A stretch of 49,135 nucleotides of DNA from JBJYIN01 sp046237015 (GTDB taxonomy: Bacteria > Pseudomonadota > Gammaproteobacteria > Enterobacterales > Enterobacteriaceae), in NCBI RefSeq assembly GCF_046237015.1, contig NZ_JBJYIN010000024.1, forward strand, positions 1 through 49,135, written 5' to 3'. Below the pieces are notes generated by a model that saw only the letters and a program-made list of their open reading frames with translations, made no database searches and was not told the DNA's origin. Both the position numbers and the translations under genes were made by a program. Positions 34,060 through 42,006 of this stretch are shown one piece after another. How positions within the stretch are numbered: the first letter of the stretch is position 1; every line of letters starts with the position of its first letter.

Positions 34060-34701
34060 ATGAAAGATATTGAAACACTCATCGCCAATAACCAGCTTTG
34101 GTCCAACACGATGGTGGAAGAAGATCCTGGTTATTTTGAACGGCTGGCGCAGGCACAACGACCTCGTTTCTTATGGATTGGATGCTCGGATAGTCGCGTA
34201 CCTGCCGAAAGTTTGACCAGCCTCGAACCGGGAGAACTGTTTGTTCACCGTAACGTTGCCAATCTGGTGATACACACTGACCTCAATTGCCTCTCTGTCG
34301 TGCAATATGCTGTCGAAGTGTTAGAAGTTAAACACATTATTATCTGCGGCCATTATGGCTGTGGCGGTGTACAGGCTGCTGTCGAAAATCCCGAGTTGGG
34401 GTTAATCAATAACTGGCTGCTACACATTCGCGACCTATGGTACAAACACAGTTCACTGCTAGGCGAACTTCCTCCCGAGCAACGACTGAATACGCTGTGT
34501 GAAATCAATGTCGTAGAGCAGGTTTATAACCTTGGTCACTCTACCATTATGCAGTCAGCCTGGAAACGCGGGCAAAAAGTCATGATCCACGGCTGGGTAT
34601 ACGGTATTCAGGACGGTCGATTGCGCGATTTGGAAGTCACCGCCACCAGCAGGGAAACACTGGAACAACGCTACCGTCGTGCCATTTCTTCCATGCCTTA
34701 A
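34060..34701 (+). CDS. can: Beta-class carbonic anhydrase
   Basis: Interconverts CO2 and bicarbonate in the cytosol and supplies bicarbonate to carboxylases at ambient CO2. It has 213 residues (E. coli 220, slightly shorter at the C-terminus). Zinc ligands Cys42, Asp44 (GCSDSRV), His98 and Cys101 (CGHYGCGG) are at E. coli positions. It is divergent from yadG; the 127-base gap contains a TCGTTT..AAACGA inverted repeat near 33988 and a possible TATATT -10 near 34014. Confidence 0.97.
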   Translation: MKDIETLIANNQLWSNTMVEEDPGYFERLAQAQRPRFLWIGCSDSRVPAESLTSLEPGELFVHRNVANLVIHTDLNCLSVVQYAVEVLEVKHIIICGHYGCGGVQAAVENPELGLINNWLLHIRDLWYKHSSLLGELPPEQRLNTLCEINVVEQVYNLGHSTIMQSAWKRGQKVMIHGWVYGIQDGRLRDLEVTATSRETLEQRYRRAISSMP

Positions 34702-34709
34702 TGCCATTG

Positions 34710-34734
34710 TGACGCCCATGAATGTTGGGCGTCA
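34710..34734. terminator. Hairpin between can and hpt
   Basis: TGACGCCC (34710-34717) and GGGCGTCA (34727-34734) form an eight-base stem with a nine-base loop, nine bases after the can stop. Only a short T-rich stretch follows. Confidence 0.65.
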
Positions 34735-34740
34735 TTCGTT

Positions 34741-34788
34741 CTCCAATACGTTTATTCCTCAATGCATTTATTTCTCAATACATTTATT
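34741..34788. repeat. Three 16-bp tandem repeats touching the hpt stop
   Basis: Units CTCCAATACGTTTATT, CCTCAATGCATTTATT and TCTCAATACATTTATT follow each other without a gap. Units two and three differ at two positions. The third unit ends within the hpt stop codon (34787-34789, minus strand). Confidence 0.8.
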
Positions 34789-35317
34789 ACTGAGGAATCA
34801 CTTTTCCCACATAAGGCAAATGACGATAGTGCTGGGCGTAATCAATACCATACCCCACCACGAATTCATCAGGGATGGAGAACCCAACCCATTCAACCTT
34901 GACATCCACTTCACGACGTTCCGGTTTATCCAATAAGGTACAGATCGCCAGGGATTTCGGTTCACGCAATTGCAGGATCTCACGGACACGGCTCAGCGTA
35001 TTGCCAGAGTCAATGATATCTTCAACAATCAGAACATCTTTACCGCGAATATCCTCATCCAGATCTTTTAAGATCTTAACGTCTCGGGTGGTGTTCATGC
35101 CGCTGCCGTAGCTGGATGCCGTCATGAAATCGACTTCATGAGAAACATTGATGGCACGGCACAAGTCTGCCATAAAAATAAAAGAGCCACGCAACAGGCC
35201 AACCAGTACCATATCGTTACCACGATCCCGGTAGTGATCGCTGATTTCCCGGCCTAACTCATTAACTCGAGCCATCACTTCCTGCTCGGAAATCATGACC
35301 TCTACAGTATGCTTCAT
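34787..35317 (-). CDS. hpt: Hypoxanthine phosphoribosyltransferase
   Basis: Purine salvage: hypoxanthine (or guanine) plus PRPP to IMP (GMP). From ATG 35317 it has 176 residues (E. coli 178). The PRPP-binding motif VLIVEDIIDSGNTL and the flexible-loop ASSYGSGM are present. ATG codons at 35320 and 35326 are also in frame; the MKHTVEVMI start fits the family. Its 3' end runs into a tandem repeat. An extended -10 promoter candidate lies about 120 bases upstream. Confidence 0.96.
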   Translation of the reverse strand: MKHTVEVMISEQEVMARVNELGREISDHYRDRGNDMVLVGLLRGSFIFMADLCRAINVSHEVDFMTASSYGSGMNTTRDVKILKDLDEDIRGKDVLIVEDIIDSGNTLSRVREILQLREPKSLAICTLLDKPERREVDVKVEWVGFSIPDEFVVGYGIDYAQHYRHLPYVGKVIPQ

Positions 35318-35436
35318 CATACTCATAACTCTTTGAATAAAAGAATCCGACATCATCAGCAAAGCCGACGATTCAACCGATAGTGCCCCTATGCTGAGCC
35401 GCTGTCAGCGCAGGCAGATAGTGCCTAAGAGCGCGG

Positions 35437-35445
35437 AGTATACCA
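35437..35445 (-). promoter_or_regulatory. Candidate extended -10 for hpt
   Basis: TGGTATACT on the minus strand is a TG-N-TATACT extended -10 element, about 120 bases before the hpt start. No good -35 is seen, which is normal for this class. Confidence 0.4.
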
Positions 35446-35541
35446 GAAATGACGCGTTATCCCCATTCCTCCCCCAAGAAGAGGGGACTGGCAATCATAC
35501 AGATTCGTGATGAAGACCTAAGGCCGTTCTACCCTATGGGG

Positions 35542-36603
35542 TTATTCCCCCGTAGCCGGCGTGACAGGAAAAAGTACCGGTTGATCGGTTTTAATACTGA
35601 GACGTACATTCTGTCCCGGCTCAAACCAGTTACTGGTCTGCACCAAAATCGTTAATTCTCCCAAGCTCACGTTATAAAGGTTAGATGTGCCAGTAAAAAG
35701 CCGATCCTCAACATGCGCTGTGCCATCTGGGTCCAATGCCAACGCAACGTCCAGAGGACGGACCATCCAGTCGCACGTCGAGTCAATCGGCTGATTCAGT
35801 GGATGATTTGCATGGTGATCGCCCAACACACTCTGCCATTGGTGATCGCTCATGATCGTCACCGGTAAGTAGTTCGTATTTCCCATAAAATCGGCAACAA
35901 ACCGGCTGACAGGACGGTAGAAAAGCTCGGATGGATATCCCTGCTGAGCAATTTTACCGTCTTCCAATAAAATAAGATGGTCGGCACAGGCAAATGCATC
36001 TTCTCTGTTATGCATGGCAAAAATAGCGGCGACATGACGCCGTTTAAGTATTTGTCTGAGTTCGGAGATCAAATGATAACGGCGTTGGCTGTCTACACCG
36101 GGGAAAGGTTCATCCAACAACAGTAACTTAGGCTCACAGGCCAGCGCCCGCGCAATCGATAAGCGCTGCCGTTGTTCATTAGATAGTTCATGAGGATAGC
36201 GAGAGGCGACATCATCGATCTTAAGCAATTCGAGCATTTCGCTACAAACGCGTGCAATATCATCATCGGGTTGACCATATAAACCGAAGGCGACGTTACC
36301 CGTGACCGTCAGATGAGGAAAAAGCACATCGTCCTGAAAAATCATACCGACCTGACGTTGTTCTGGCGGAACAATCTGATCCGACTTGCTCAGCGTTTGT
36401 CCTGCAAGCTGAATCTCCCCCTTGTCTATCGGTAACAAACCAGCAATAGCCTGCAATAACGTCGTTTTGCCACACCCATTCCTCCCTAGCAAACAGATGG
36501 TTTCATCTGCCCTGACGGCAAACGTGACATTCTCCAGGCTCAATCCCTGCGGCACATTATGGCTTAATGACTGCACGCTCAGAATATCCACCGACATCAC
36601 CAT
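35542..36603 (-). CDS. fbpC: Ferric iron-type ABC transporter ATPase with altered signature motif
   Basis: ATPase of the FbpC/AfuC type, probably importing ferric iron with the permease next to it. 353 residues: Walker A GRNGCGKTT (40-48), Q-loop MIFQDDVLFPHLTV, Walker B LLLLDEPF, D-loop GVD, switch His in FAMHNREDA, and a C-terminal TOBE-like part. The signature, normally LSGGQ, reads LSNEQ (HELSNEQRQRLS); the codons AAT GAA are clear in the DNA. The ATG at 36603 has AAAGG eight bases upstream inside the end of fbpB. Function as an iron transporter is from family and neighbour only; other substrates such as thiamine or phosphonates use related ATPases. Confidence 0.8.
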   Translation of the reverse strand: MVMSVDILSVQSLSHNVPQGLSLENVTFAVRADETICLLGRNGCGKTTLLQAIAGLLPIDKGEIQLAGQTLSKSDQIVPPEQRQVGMIFQDDVLFPHLTVTGNVAFGLYGQPDDDIARVCSEMLELLKIDDVASRYPHELSNEQRQRLSIARALACEPKLLLLDEPFPGVDSQRRYHLISELRQILKRRHVAAIFAMHNREDAFACADHLILLEDGKIAQQGYPSELFYRPVSRFVADFMGNTNYLPVTIMSDHQWQSVLGDHHANHPLNQPIDSTCDWMVRPLDVALALDPDGTAHVEDRLFTGTSNLYNVSLGELTILVQTSNWFEPGQNVRLSIKTDQPVLFPVTPATGE

Positions 36604-36607
36604 TTGA

Positions 36608-38221
36608 TTATCCTTTGATGTTCAGAATTCGGCTCAAACCGACTATGGGGGCAATACCAATAACAACCAAAATCAACGCGGGTAACGCTAGCGAAGCCAT
36701 CTGATCCTCAGAAACCAATCGGAAGACATGGGTTGCCAGTGTTTCAAGATGAAACGGACGGAGTAATAAAGAAGCATTCAGCTCTTTCATACCCTCAGTG
36801 AAGATCAATAGCGCTCCAAACAGTAAACTGTGTCGCAACAGAGGGATATGTACCCGCGTCCAGCGTTGACCAACAGAGCATTTCAGCAACAGCGTGGCCT
36901 GATCCAACGATACAGGGATCTTTGCCATATGATGTTCCAACCCATCCAACATCAGACGGCCAAATTTCACGCAATAGGCCAATACCAGAATGAACAAGGA
37001 CGTTGACAACACGATTTCAGGCGCAGTAAAACCATGGTTTGTAGCAAACAATCCGATATAACGATCAATCAAGCTCAGCGGAATAAATAGCCCGATCCCC
37101 AATATCGCACCCGGTATCGCATAGCTCAAATTGACCAATTTTACAGGAAGGGGGTTAGCGAATGCCCCCGCCGTGCGGGTATAGAAAATAAATAGCAGTG
37201 ACATCAGCGTAATCAATAAGGTGGCCAGGACAGACGTCAGCAAGCTATTCCCCATCGCATGCAAGAAGGCCATATCCAAACTCGGCATAACATTTACCGC
37301 AGCCTCAAAAATCAGATACAAGAGTGGAAAAATAAACGTCAGGCTAACAAGCGTCCAACAGTAGCACTGCGCTAAACCACTCCGCCAGCCAGTCAATAGA
37401 GGAACGGTCATCGGCGCTGACTGAAAATAAGCCTGATAAACCTGCTGTTTACGTCGCCAGATAGAAGCCAGGAAAACCAAGAGAAAAATAATAGGGAGCA
37501 TCACCACAGCAATACGTGCCGCAGTAATAAGATCGCCTTGCTGTCCTATATCCAACACGGACGTCATTAACGTGGAGATCGCCAGATAAGATGCGGTGCC
37601 ATAGTCACCCAACGCTTCTACGGCAACCAATATCGCCCCTGTAACAATCGCTGGCCGGGCTATAGGCAAACAAAGTCGCCATATCACCTGTGAGCGGGAA
37701 TGTTTAAGCAACCGCGCAGCGTTGATCAGGCTGGCAGGTTGCCTCACTAACGCGTGATGCACCAATAAATAAATATAAGGATACAGAACGAATGCCAGCA
37801 CGATACATGCACCGCTGAGCGAAACCATCAACTCTGGCGGCCAAAATGATGAATCACGCCAAGGCTTAACGATAGGGTCAACAAAAGGACTAATGAACGT
37901 CAAGACATCGGCATAAAGATAAGCGAGCAGGAATGCAGGCATTGCCAGAGGCAAGCAGAGCCCCCATCGCAACATTCTCTGGCCGGGAAAACGATACATC
38001 GCCATCAGCCAAGCGGCAGGTAATCCAATGATCAGGCTGATCAATACGGTTCCGGTGACCGTCACTGCGGAATGAAGCAGAGACACCGGTAATCCGGTCT
38101 GCCAATAGGTCATAGGCTGGTCACTCGTCATAAAAAATGATTGAAGGAATACCGTTGCCAAAGGCAACAGCAACAATCCCGCCAACAACCCGCTACTGAC
38201 GCGCCAGACACCAGAAATCAT
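36608..38221 (-). CDS. fbpB: Ferric iron-type ABC transporter permease (two fused domains)
   Basis: 537-residue inner-membrane protein with about 12 hydrophobic spans, made of two permease halves as in FbpB/AfuB. Two coupling loops are visible: SLINAARLLKHSRSQVIWRLCLPIARPAI near residues 180-210 and SLDQATLLLKCSVGQRWTRVHIPLLR near 440-470. Four bases separate it from fbpC. No periplasmic binding-protein gene stands on either side, so the pair lacks its receptor locally. No ribosome site is seen before ATG 38221. The 38222-38500 gap holds an AT-rich TTATTAATAATAA stretch near 38250 (too weak to call a Fur box) and a ten-base palindrome CGTCATGACG at 38278-38287. Confidence 0.82.
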   Translation of the reverse strand: MISGVWRVSSGLLAGLLLLPLATVFLQSFFMTSDQPMTYWQTGLPVSLLHSAVTVTGTVLISLIIGLPAAWLMAMYRFPGQRMLRWGLCLPLAMPAFLLAYLYADVLTFISPFVDPIVKPWRDSSFWPPELMVSLSGACIVLAFVLYPYIYLLVHHALVRQPASLINAARLLKHSRSQVIWRLCLPIARPAIVTGAILVAVEALGDYGTASYLAISTLMTSVLDIGQQGDLITAARIAVVMLPIIFLLVFLASIWRRKQQVYQAYFQSAPMTVPLLTGWRSGLAQCYCWTLVSLTFIFPLLYLIFEAAVNVMPSLDMAFLHAMGNSLLTSVLATLLITLMSLLFIFYTRTAGAFANPLPVKLVNLSYAIPGAILGIGLFIPLSLIDRYIGLFATNHGFTAPEIVLSTSLFILVLAYCVKFGRLMLDGLEHHMAKIPVSLDQATLLLKCSVGQRWTRVHIPLLRHSLLFGALLIFTEGMKELNASLLLRPFHLETLATHVFRLVSEDQMASLALPALILVVIGIAPIVGLSRILNIKG

Positions 38222-38500
38222 AAAAGTATGAACGATAGAATTAGGCCTTTATTATTAATAACAGAGCTTGATGTCGGCGTCATGACGTCAATCAATGATA
38301 AATAGCCTGTAATCGCACGATTAACCAAAAAGAAACGACTTGCCTGAGGTGAATGCCAGCCCTCTCCAGCTTGATAGCCGCGACTTCATCTGACCAGATG
38401 ATCTTTTCTCCACACGGCGCTCGCTGGCGACAAGAAAGTTTGGAACCCAAGGCAACATCTGTGATAACGTCATCAGACGATGTCCAGAACAGGCTTAACC

Positions 38501-38848
38501 ATGAAAAACTCTGCGCTGGTGATGCTCCTGCTGAGTCTGATGAGCTTCTCCTCCGCCAGCAAGGCGCTTAACGAATTTGAAGCCGAAGATCTGGCCGATC
38601 TGACCGCAATTTTTGTTTATCTGAAAAATAATTGTGGCTATCAGGATCTACCCAATGAGCAAATTCGCCGCACGTTGGTGGCGTTCGCACAGCAAAACCG
38701 CTGGGATCTTAGTAACTACAATACGTATAACATGACAGCCATGGGTGAGGACAGTTATCGAGACCTCAGCAAAATCGCCATTCCAACGCAAAAAAAATGC
38801 CAATCGTTAGCCCGCAATTCACTCGGGTTACTGTCCTACGCACAATAA
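38501..38848 (+). CDS. yacC: PulS/OutS pilotin-family protein YacC
   Basis: Homologue of the small pilotins that guide type II secretion secretins to the outer membrane. From ATG 38501 it has 115 residues, equal to E. coli YacC, with ESEAEDMADLTAVF-like NEFEAEDLADLTAIFVYLKNN, CGYQ..LPN.QIRR and GEDSYRDLSKI. A signal peptide ends near SKA (residue 23). There is no lipobox cysteine, so it is probably soluble in the periplasm, unlike true OutS. Two cysteines (NNCGYQ, KKCQSL) may form a disulfide. AGG lies seven bases upstream; the seven-codon extension to 38480 is not supported. Its role is unproven. Confidence 0.9.
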   Translation: MKNSALVMLLLSLMSFSSASKALNEFEAEDLADLTAIFVYLKNNCGYQDLPNEQIRRTLVAFAQQNRWDLSNYNTYNMTAMGEDSYRDLSKIAIPTQKKCQSLARNSLGLLSYAQ

Positions 38849-39025
38849 TTTCGGCTTTTTCACGCTGACTCAATATGATCGCATAGGTGTCAGCGGAAAC
38901 AGAGCACACCCATCCCTCGCGGTGATCACCATTAATCTTATTTTCTAAACGTTATTTTTCACGAAAATTTCGTGTTGCCCTTATCCCATCAGGCTTAGCC
39001 GCCTTTTACATAAGGTCACGACAAA

Positions 39026-39041
39026 TTCCTATATATTGTAT
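39026..39041 (+). promoter_or_regulatory. NrdR box 1
   Basis: The core CTATATATTGT matches all 11 core positions of the NrdR consensus CwAtATaTwGt. It lies 31 bases, about three helix turns, from box 2. Confidence 0.85.
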
Positions 39042-39043
39042 GG

Positions 39044-39072
39044 TTGAATTTTAAAACAACTACATCTAGTAT
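39044..39072 (+). promoter_or_regulatory. nrdHIEF promoter overlapping NrdR box 2
   Basis: TTGAAT, 17 bases, TAGTAT forms a sigma-70 promoter. Its -10 lies within the second NrdR box at 39057-39072 (core CTACATCTAGT, 9 of 11). Paired NrdR boxes over the promoter mean repression when dATP/ATP-bound NrdR is present, as established for E. coli nrd operons. Confidence 0.75.
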
Positions 39073-39188
39073 TCAAAACGTAACTCGATCACTACTGATG
39101 GTTACTTCGTGGATCGGTCTGGGTACACGTACCCATAAAGATAGCCGCTCCGACAAACTTCTTTCACGCCAAAAGGTAAATACGAATC

Positions 39189-39428
39189 ATGCGTATTACT
39201 ATTTTCACTAAGCCAGATTGTGTTCAATGCAACGCAACACGCCGTGCACTGGATAAACAGGGAATTGATTATCAGCTGGTGGACTTAACGGAAGATGCCC
39301 AGGCGTTACAGCAGGTAAGAGCTTTAGGTTATCAACAGGTTCCGGTTGTCATGACTGCGGACGATCACTGGAGTGGCTTTCGTCCAGACAAAATCAGTAC
39401 GCTTCATGCCTCCCAAGGGTTGCAGTAA
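39189..39428 (+). CDS. nrdH: Glutaredoxin-like protein NrdH
   Basis: Electron donor for the class Ib ribonucleotide reductase. 79 residues (E. coli 81) with the redox pair CVQC at Cys11-Cys14 and the WSGFRPDKI end typical of NrdH, which takes electrons from thioredoxin reductase. First gene of nrdHIEF. The start ATG has AAGG upstream. Confidence 0.97.
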   Translation: MRITIFTKPDCVQCNATRRALDKQGIDYQLVDLTEDAQALQQVRALGYQQVPVVMTADDHWSGFRPDKISTLHASQGLQ

Positions 39429-39437
39429 GGCGATGTA

Positions 39438-39845
39438 ATGAACCCACTGGTCTATTTTTCCAGCCAGTCGGAAAACACGCATCGCTTTATTGGCAGGGTC
39501 GGACTACCCGCCCTGCGTATCCCCATCGCGGATGAGCTTCCGACACTCAAAATGGCACAACCTTATATATTGGTCGTTCCCAGTTATGGCGGTGGCAGTA
39601 GCAAAGGTGCCGTCCCACGCCAGGTAATCCATTTTCTGAATGACCGGAAAAATCGTGATTATCTGAGAGGCGTCATTGCCGCAGGGAATATGAATTTCGG
39701 TGCAGCATACTGCATCGCAGGCGACATCATCGCGCAGAAGTGCCAGGTACCTTATCTGTATCGCTTCGAATTGCTAGGCACCGCAGACGATGTTGCGAAT
39801 GTGCGCAAGGGAGTAACTGAATTTTGGCAACAACAGAATCCATGA
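39438..39845 (+). CDS. nrdI: Flavodoxin-like NrdI
   Basis: Flavoprotein that supplies oxidant to assemble the dimanganese-tyrosyl radical cofactor of NrdF. 135 residues (E. coli 136) with YFSSQSENTHRFI, VPSYGGGSSKGAVPRQVI and the FMN-loop GNMNFGAAYCIAGD. Nine bases after nrdH; its end overlaps the nrdE start by 22 bases. Confidence 0.97.
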   Translation: MNPLVYFSSQSENTHRFIGRVGLPALRIPIADELPTLKMAQPYILVVPSYGGGSSKGAVPRQVIHFLNDRKNRDYLRGVIAAGNMNFGAAYCIAGDIIAQKCQVPYLYRFELLGTADDVANVRKGVTEFWQQQNP

Positions 39846-41974
39846 TCGCTAAACCAGCCAAAACTGAGCTGGACTACCATTCGCTGAATGCGATGTTAAA
39901 CCTCTACGATGCAGAGGGGCATATTCAGTTTGAACAAGACAGATTGGCCGCACGACGTTATTTCCTGCAACATGTGAATCAAAACACCGTGTTTTTCCAT
40001 AACCTGGAAGAAAAACTGCGCTATCTGGTGGAAGAAGGCTATTACGAAGCCGAGGTGTTGGATCAGTACACCTTTAGCTTCATCAAAAGTCTTTTCCAGC
40101 AGGCTTACGCGCACAAGTTCCGTTTCCAAACGTTCCTTGGTGCTTTCAAATATTACACGGGTTACACGCTCAAAACGTTTGACGGCAAACGCTATCTTGA
40201 ACGCTACGAGGATCGCGTCTGTCTGGTTGCACTAACGCTTGCCGCTGGTGACACTGCGCTGGCCAGCGCACTGGTCGACGAAATCATTAGTGGCCGTTTC
40301 CAACCAGCGACACCAACGTTTCTAAACTGCGGTAAAAAGCAACGCGGCGAGCTGGTTTCCTGCTTTCTGCTGCGTATTGAAGATAATATGGAGTCGATTG
40401 GTCGGGCAATTAACTCCGCACTCCAACTTTCCAAGCGTGGCGGCGGCGTCGCCTTCATGCTAACCAATATTCGTGAAACGGGCGCGCCGATTAAACGAAT
40501 CGAAAACCAGTCATCCGGCATTATTCCCGTCATGAAAATGTTAGAAGATGCCTTCTCCTATGCCAATCAATTAGGGGCTCGCCAAGGCGCTGGCGCGGTT
40601 TACCTCAATGCGCATCATCCTGATATTCTGCGTTTTCTGGATACCAAGCGCGAAAATGCCGATGAGAAAATCCGTATTAAAACCTTATCGCTGGGCGTGG
40701 TTATTCCAGACATCACGTTCCAACTCGCGAAAGACAATCAGGTGATGTACCTATTCTCACCTTATGATGTTGAACAGGTTTATGGCGTTCCGCTGTCGGA
40801 AATCAGCATCAGTGAAAAATACCATGAAATGGTAAACGATAAACGTATCCGTAAATCGCACATCAAGGCCAGAGAATTCTTCCAGATCCTGGCTGAAATT
40901 CAGTTTGAATCTGGCTATCCCTACATGATGTTTGAAGATACGGTCAATCGCGCGAACCCCATTCAAGGGCGTATCAACATGAGTAACCTGTGTTCTGAAA
41001 TTTTACAGGTTAATGATGCCAGCCTATACGACGAGAATCTGAACTACAGCCATATCGGAAAAGATATTTCCTGCAATCTGGGGTCGTTAAATATTGCCAA
41101 AACGATGTCATCGCCCGACTTCGGGCAAACGGTAGAAATGGCAATTCGGGCACTGACCGCTGTTTCTGATATGAGCCACATTCGTTCCGTGCCTTCAATT
41201 GAGAAAGGTAATGATGAGTCGCACGCGATAGGTTTAGGGCAGATGAACCTCCACGGTTATCTGGCAAAAGAGCGTATCTTTTATGGTTCAGAAGAAGGAA
41301 TTGATTTCACCAACATCTATTTTTATGCCGTTGCCTACCATGCCATTCGAGCATCAAATCAGTTGGCAATAGAACGTGACCAGCGTTTTAACGGTTTCGA
41401 AAACTCAACCTATGCTTCTGGGGAATATTTCGACAAATATATTGAACAGTGCTGGTTGCCCACCACCGAGCGCGTGAAAGAACTGTTTTCACAGGCCGGA
41501 ATTATCCTGCCAAATCAACAGGACTGGGCAACGCTGCGTGAATCCGTTATGGCCTATGGTCTTTATAATCAGAATCTGCAAGCCGTGCCGCCAACCGGGT
41601 CGATTTCTTATATTAACCATTCAACGTCAAGCATCCACCCAATCGTTTCGCGCATTGAGATCCGTAAAGAAGGCAAGATCGGGCGGGTCTACTACCCGGC
41701 ACCTTATATGACAAATGACAACCTGGAGTATTACCAGGATGCCTACGAAATTGGCCCGCAAAAAATTATTGATACCTATGCCGCCGCGACCCAGCACGTC
41801 GATCAGGGCTTGTCGCTGACGCTGTTTTTCCGGGATACCGCTACCACTCGCGATATCAATAAAGCACAAATCTATGCGTGGACCAAAGGGATCAAAACCA
41901 TCTATTACATCCGTATACGGCAGATGGCACTGGAAGGAACCGAGGTTCAGGGCTGTGTGTCCTGCGCCCTATAA
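39824..41974 (+). CDS. nrdE: Class Ib ribonucleoside-diphosphate reductase, alpha subunit
   Basis: Catalytic subunit reducing ribonucleotides to deoxyribonucleotides. From the TTG at 39824 it has 716 residues (E. coli 714). Markers: ATPTFLNCGK and NMSNLCSEI (active-site cysteines), RGGGVAFMLTN, NQNLQAVPPTGSISYIN and C-terminal CVSCAL (shuttle cysteines). I take the TTG because MATT.. is shared with E. coli and GGAG lies about ten bases before it. The ATG at 39842, which overlaps the nrdI stop as ATGA, is the alternative (710 residues) but has no ribosome site. It lacks the N-terminal ATP cone, as class Ib enzymes do. Confidence 0.97.
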   Translation: MATTESMIAKPAKTELDYHSLNAMLNLYDAEGHIQFEQDRLAARRYFLQHVNQNTVFFHNLEEKLRYLVEEGYYEAEVLDQYTFSFIKSLFQQAYAHKFRFQTFLGAFKYYTGYTLKTFDGKRYLERYEDRVCLVALTLAAGDTALASALVDEIISGRFQPATPTFLNCGKKQRGELVSCFLLRIEDNMESIGRAINSALQLSKRGGGVAFMLTNIRETGAPIKRIENQSSGIIPVMKMLEDAFSYANQLGARQGAGAVYLNAHHPDILRFLDTKRENADEKIRIKTLSLGVVIPDITFQLAKDNQVMYLFSPYDVEQVYGVPLSEISISEKYHEMVNDKRIRKSHIKAREFFQILAEIQFESGYPYMMFEDTVNRANPIQGRINMSNLCSEILQVNDASLYDENLNYSHIGKDISCNLGSLNIAKTMSSPDFGQTVEMAIRALTAVSDMSHIRSVPSIEKGNDESHAIGLGQMNLHGYLAKERIFYGSEEGIDFTNIYFYAVAYHAIRASNQLAIERDQRFNGFENSTYASGEYFDKYIEQCWLPTTERVKELFSQAGIILPNQQDWATLRESVMAYGLYNQNLQAVPPTGSISYINHSTSSIHPIVSRIEIRKEGKIGRVYYPAPYMTNDNLEYYQDAYEIGPQKIIDTYAAATQHVDQGLSLTLFFRDTATTRDINKAQIYAWTKGIKTIYYIRIRQMALEGTEVQGCVSCAL

Positions 41975-42006
41975 CCGATTAAGCCATCGTCAAAGGAAAT
42001 CTGATT

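Larger units (their letters stand above)
38849..39188 (+). other. Intergenic region upstream of nrdH
   Basis: 340 bases. It begins with an inverted repeat CGCTGAC (38863-38869) / GTCAGCG (38889-38895), loop 19, which may end yacC transcription although no T-run follows. It then holds two NrdR boxes and a promoter (listed separately). From 39073 to 39188 a leader of about 110 bases shows no gene. Confidence 0.6.

Noticed and set aside
38240..38290. Fur box before fbpB
   Set aside because: The TTATTAATAATAA stretch is only AT-rich and does not fit the 19-bp consensus well. The nearby CGTCATGACG palindrome is too short to interpret.
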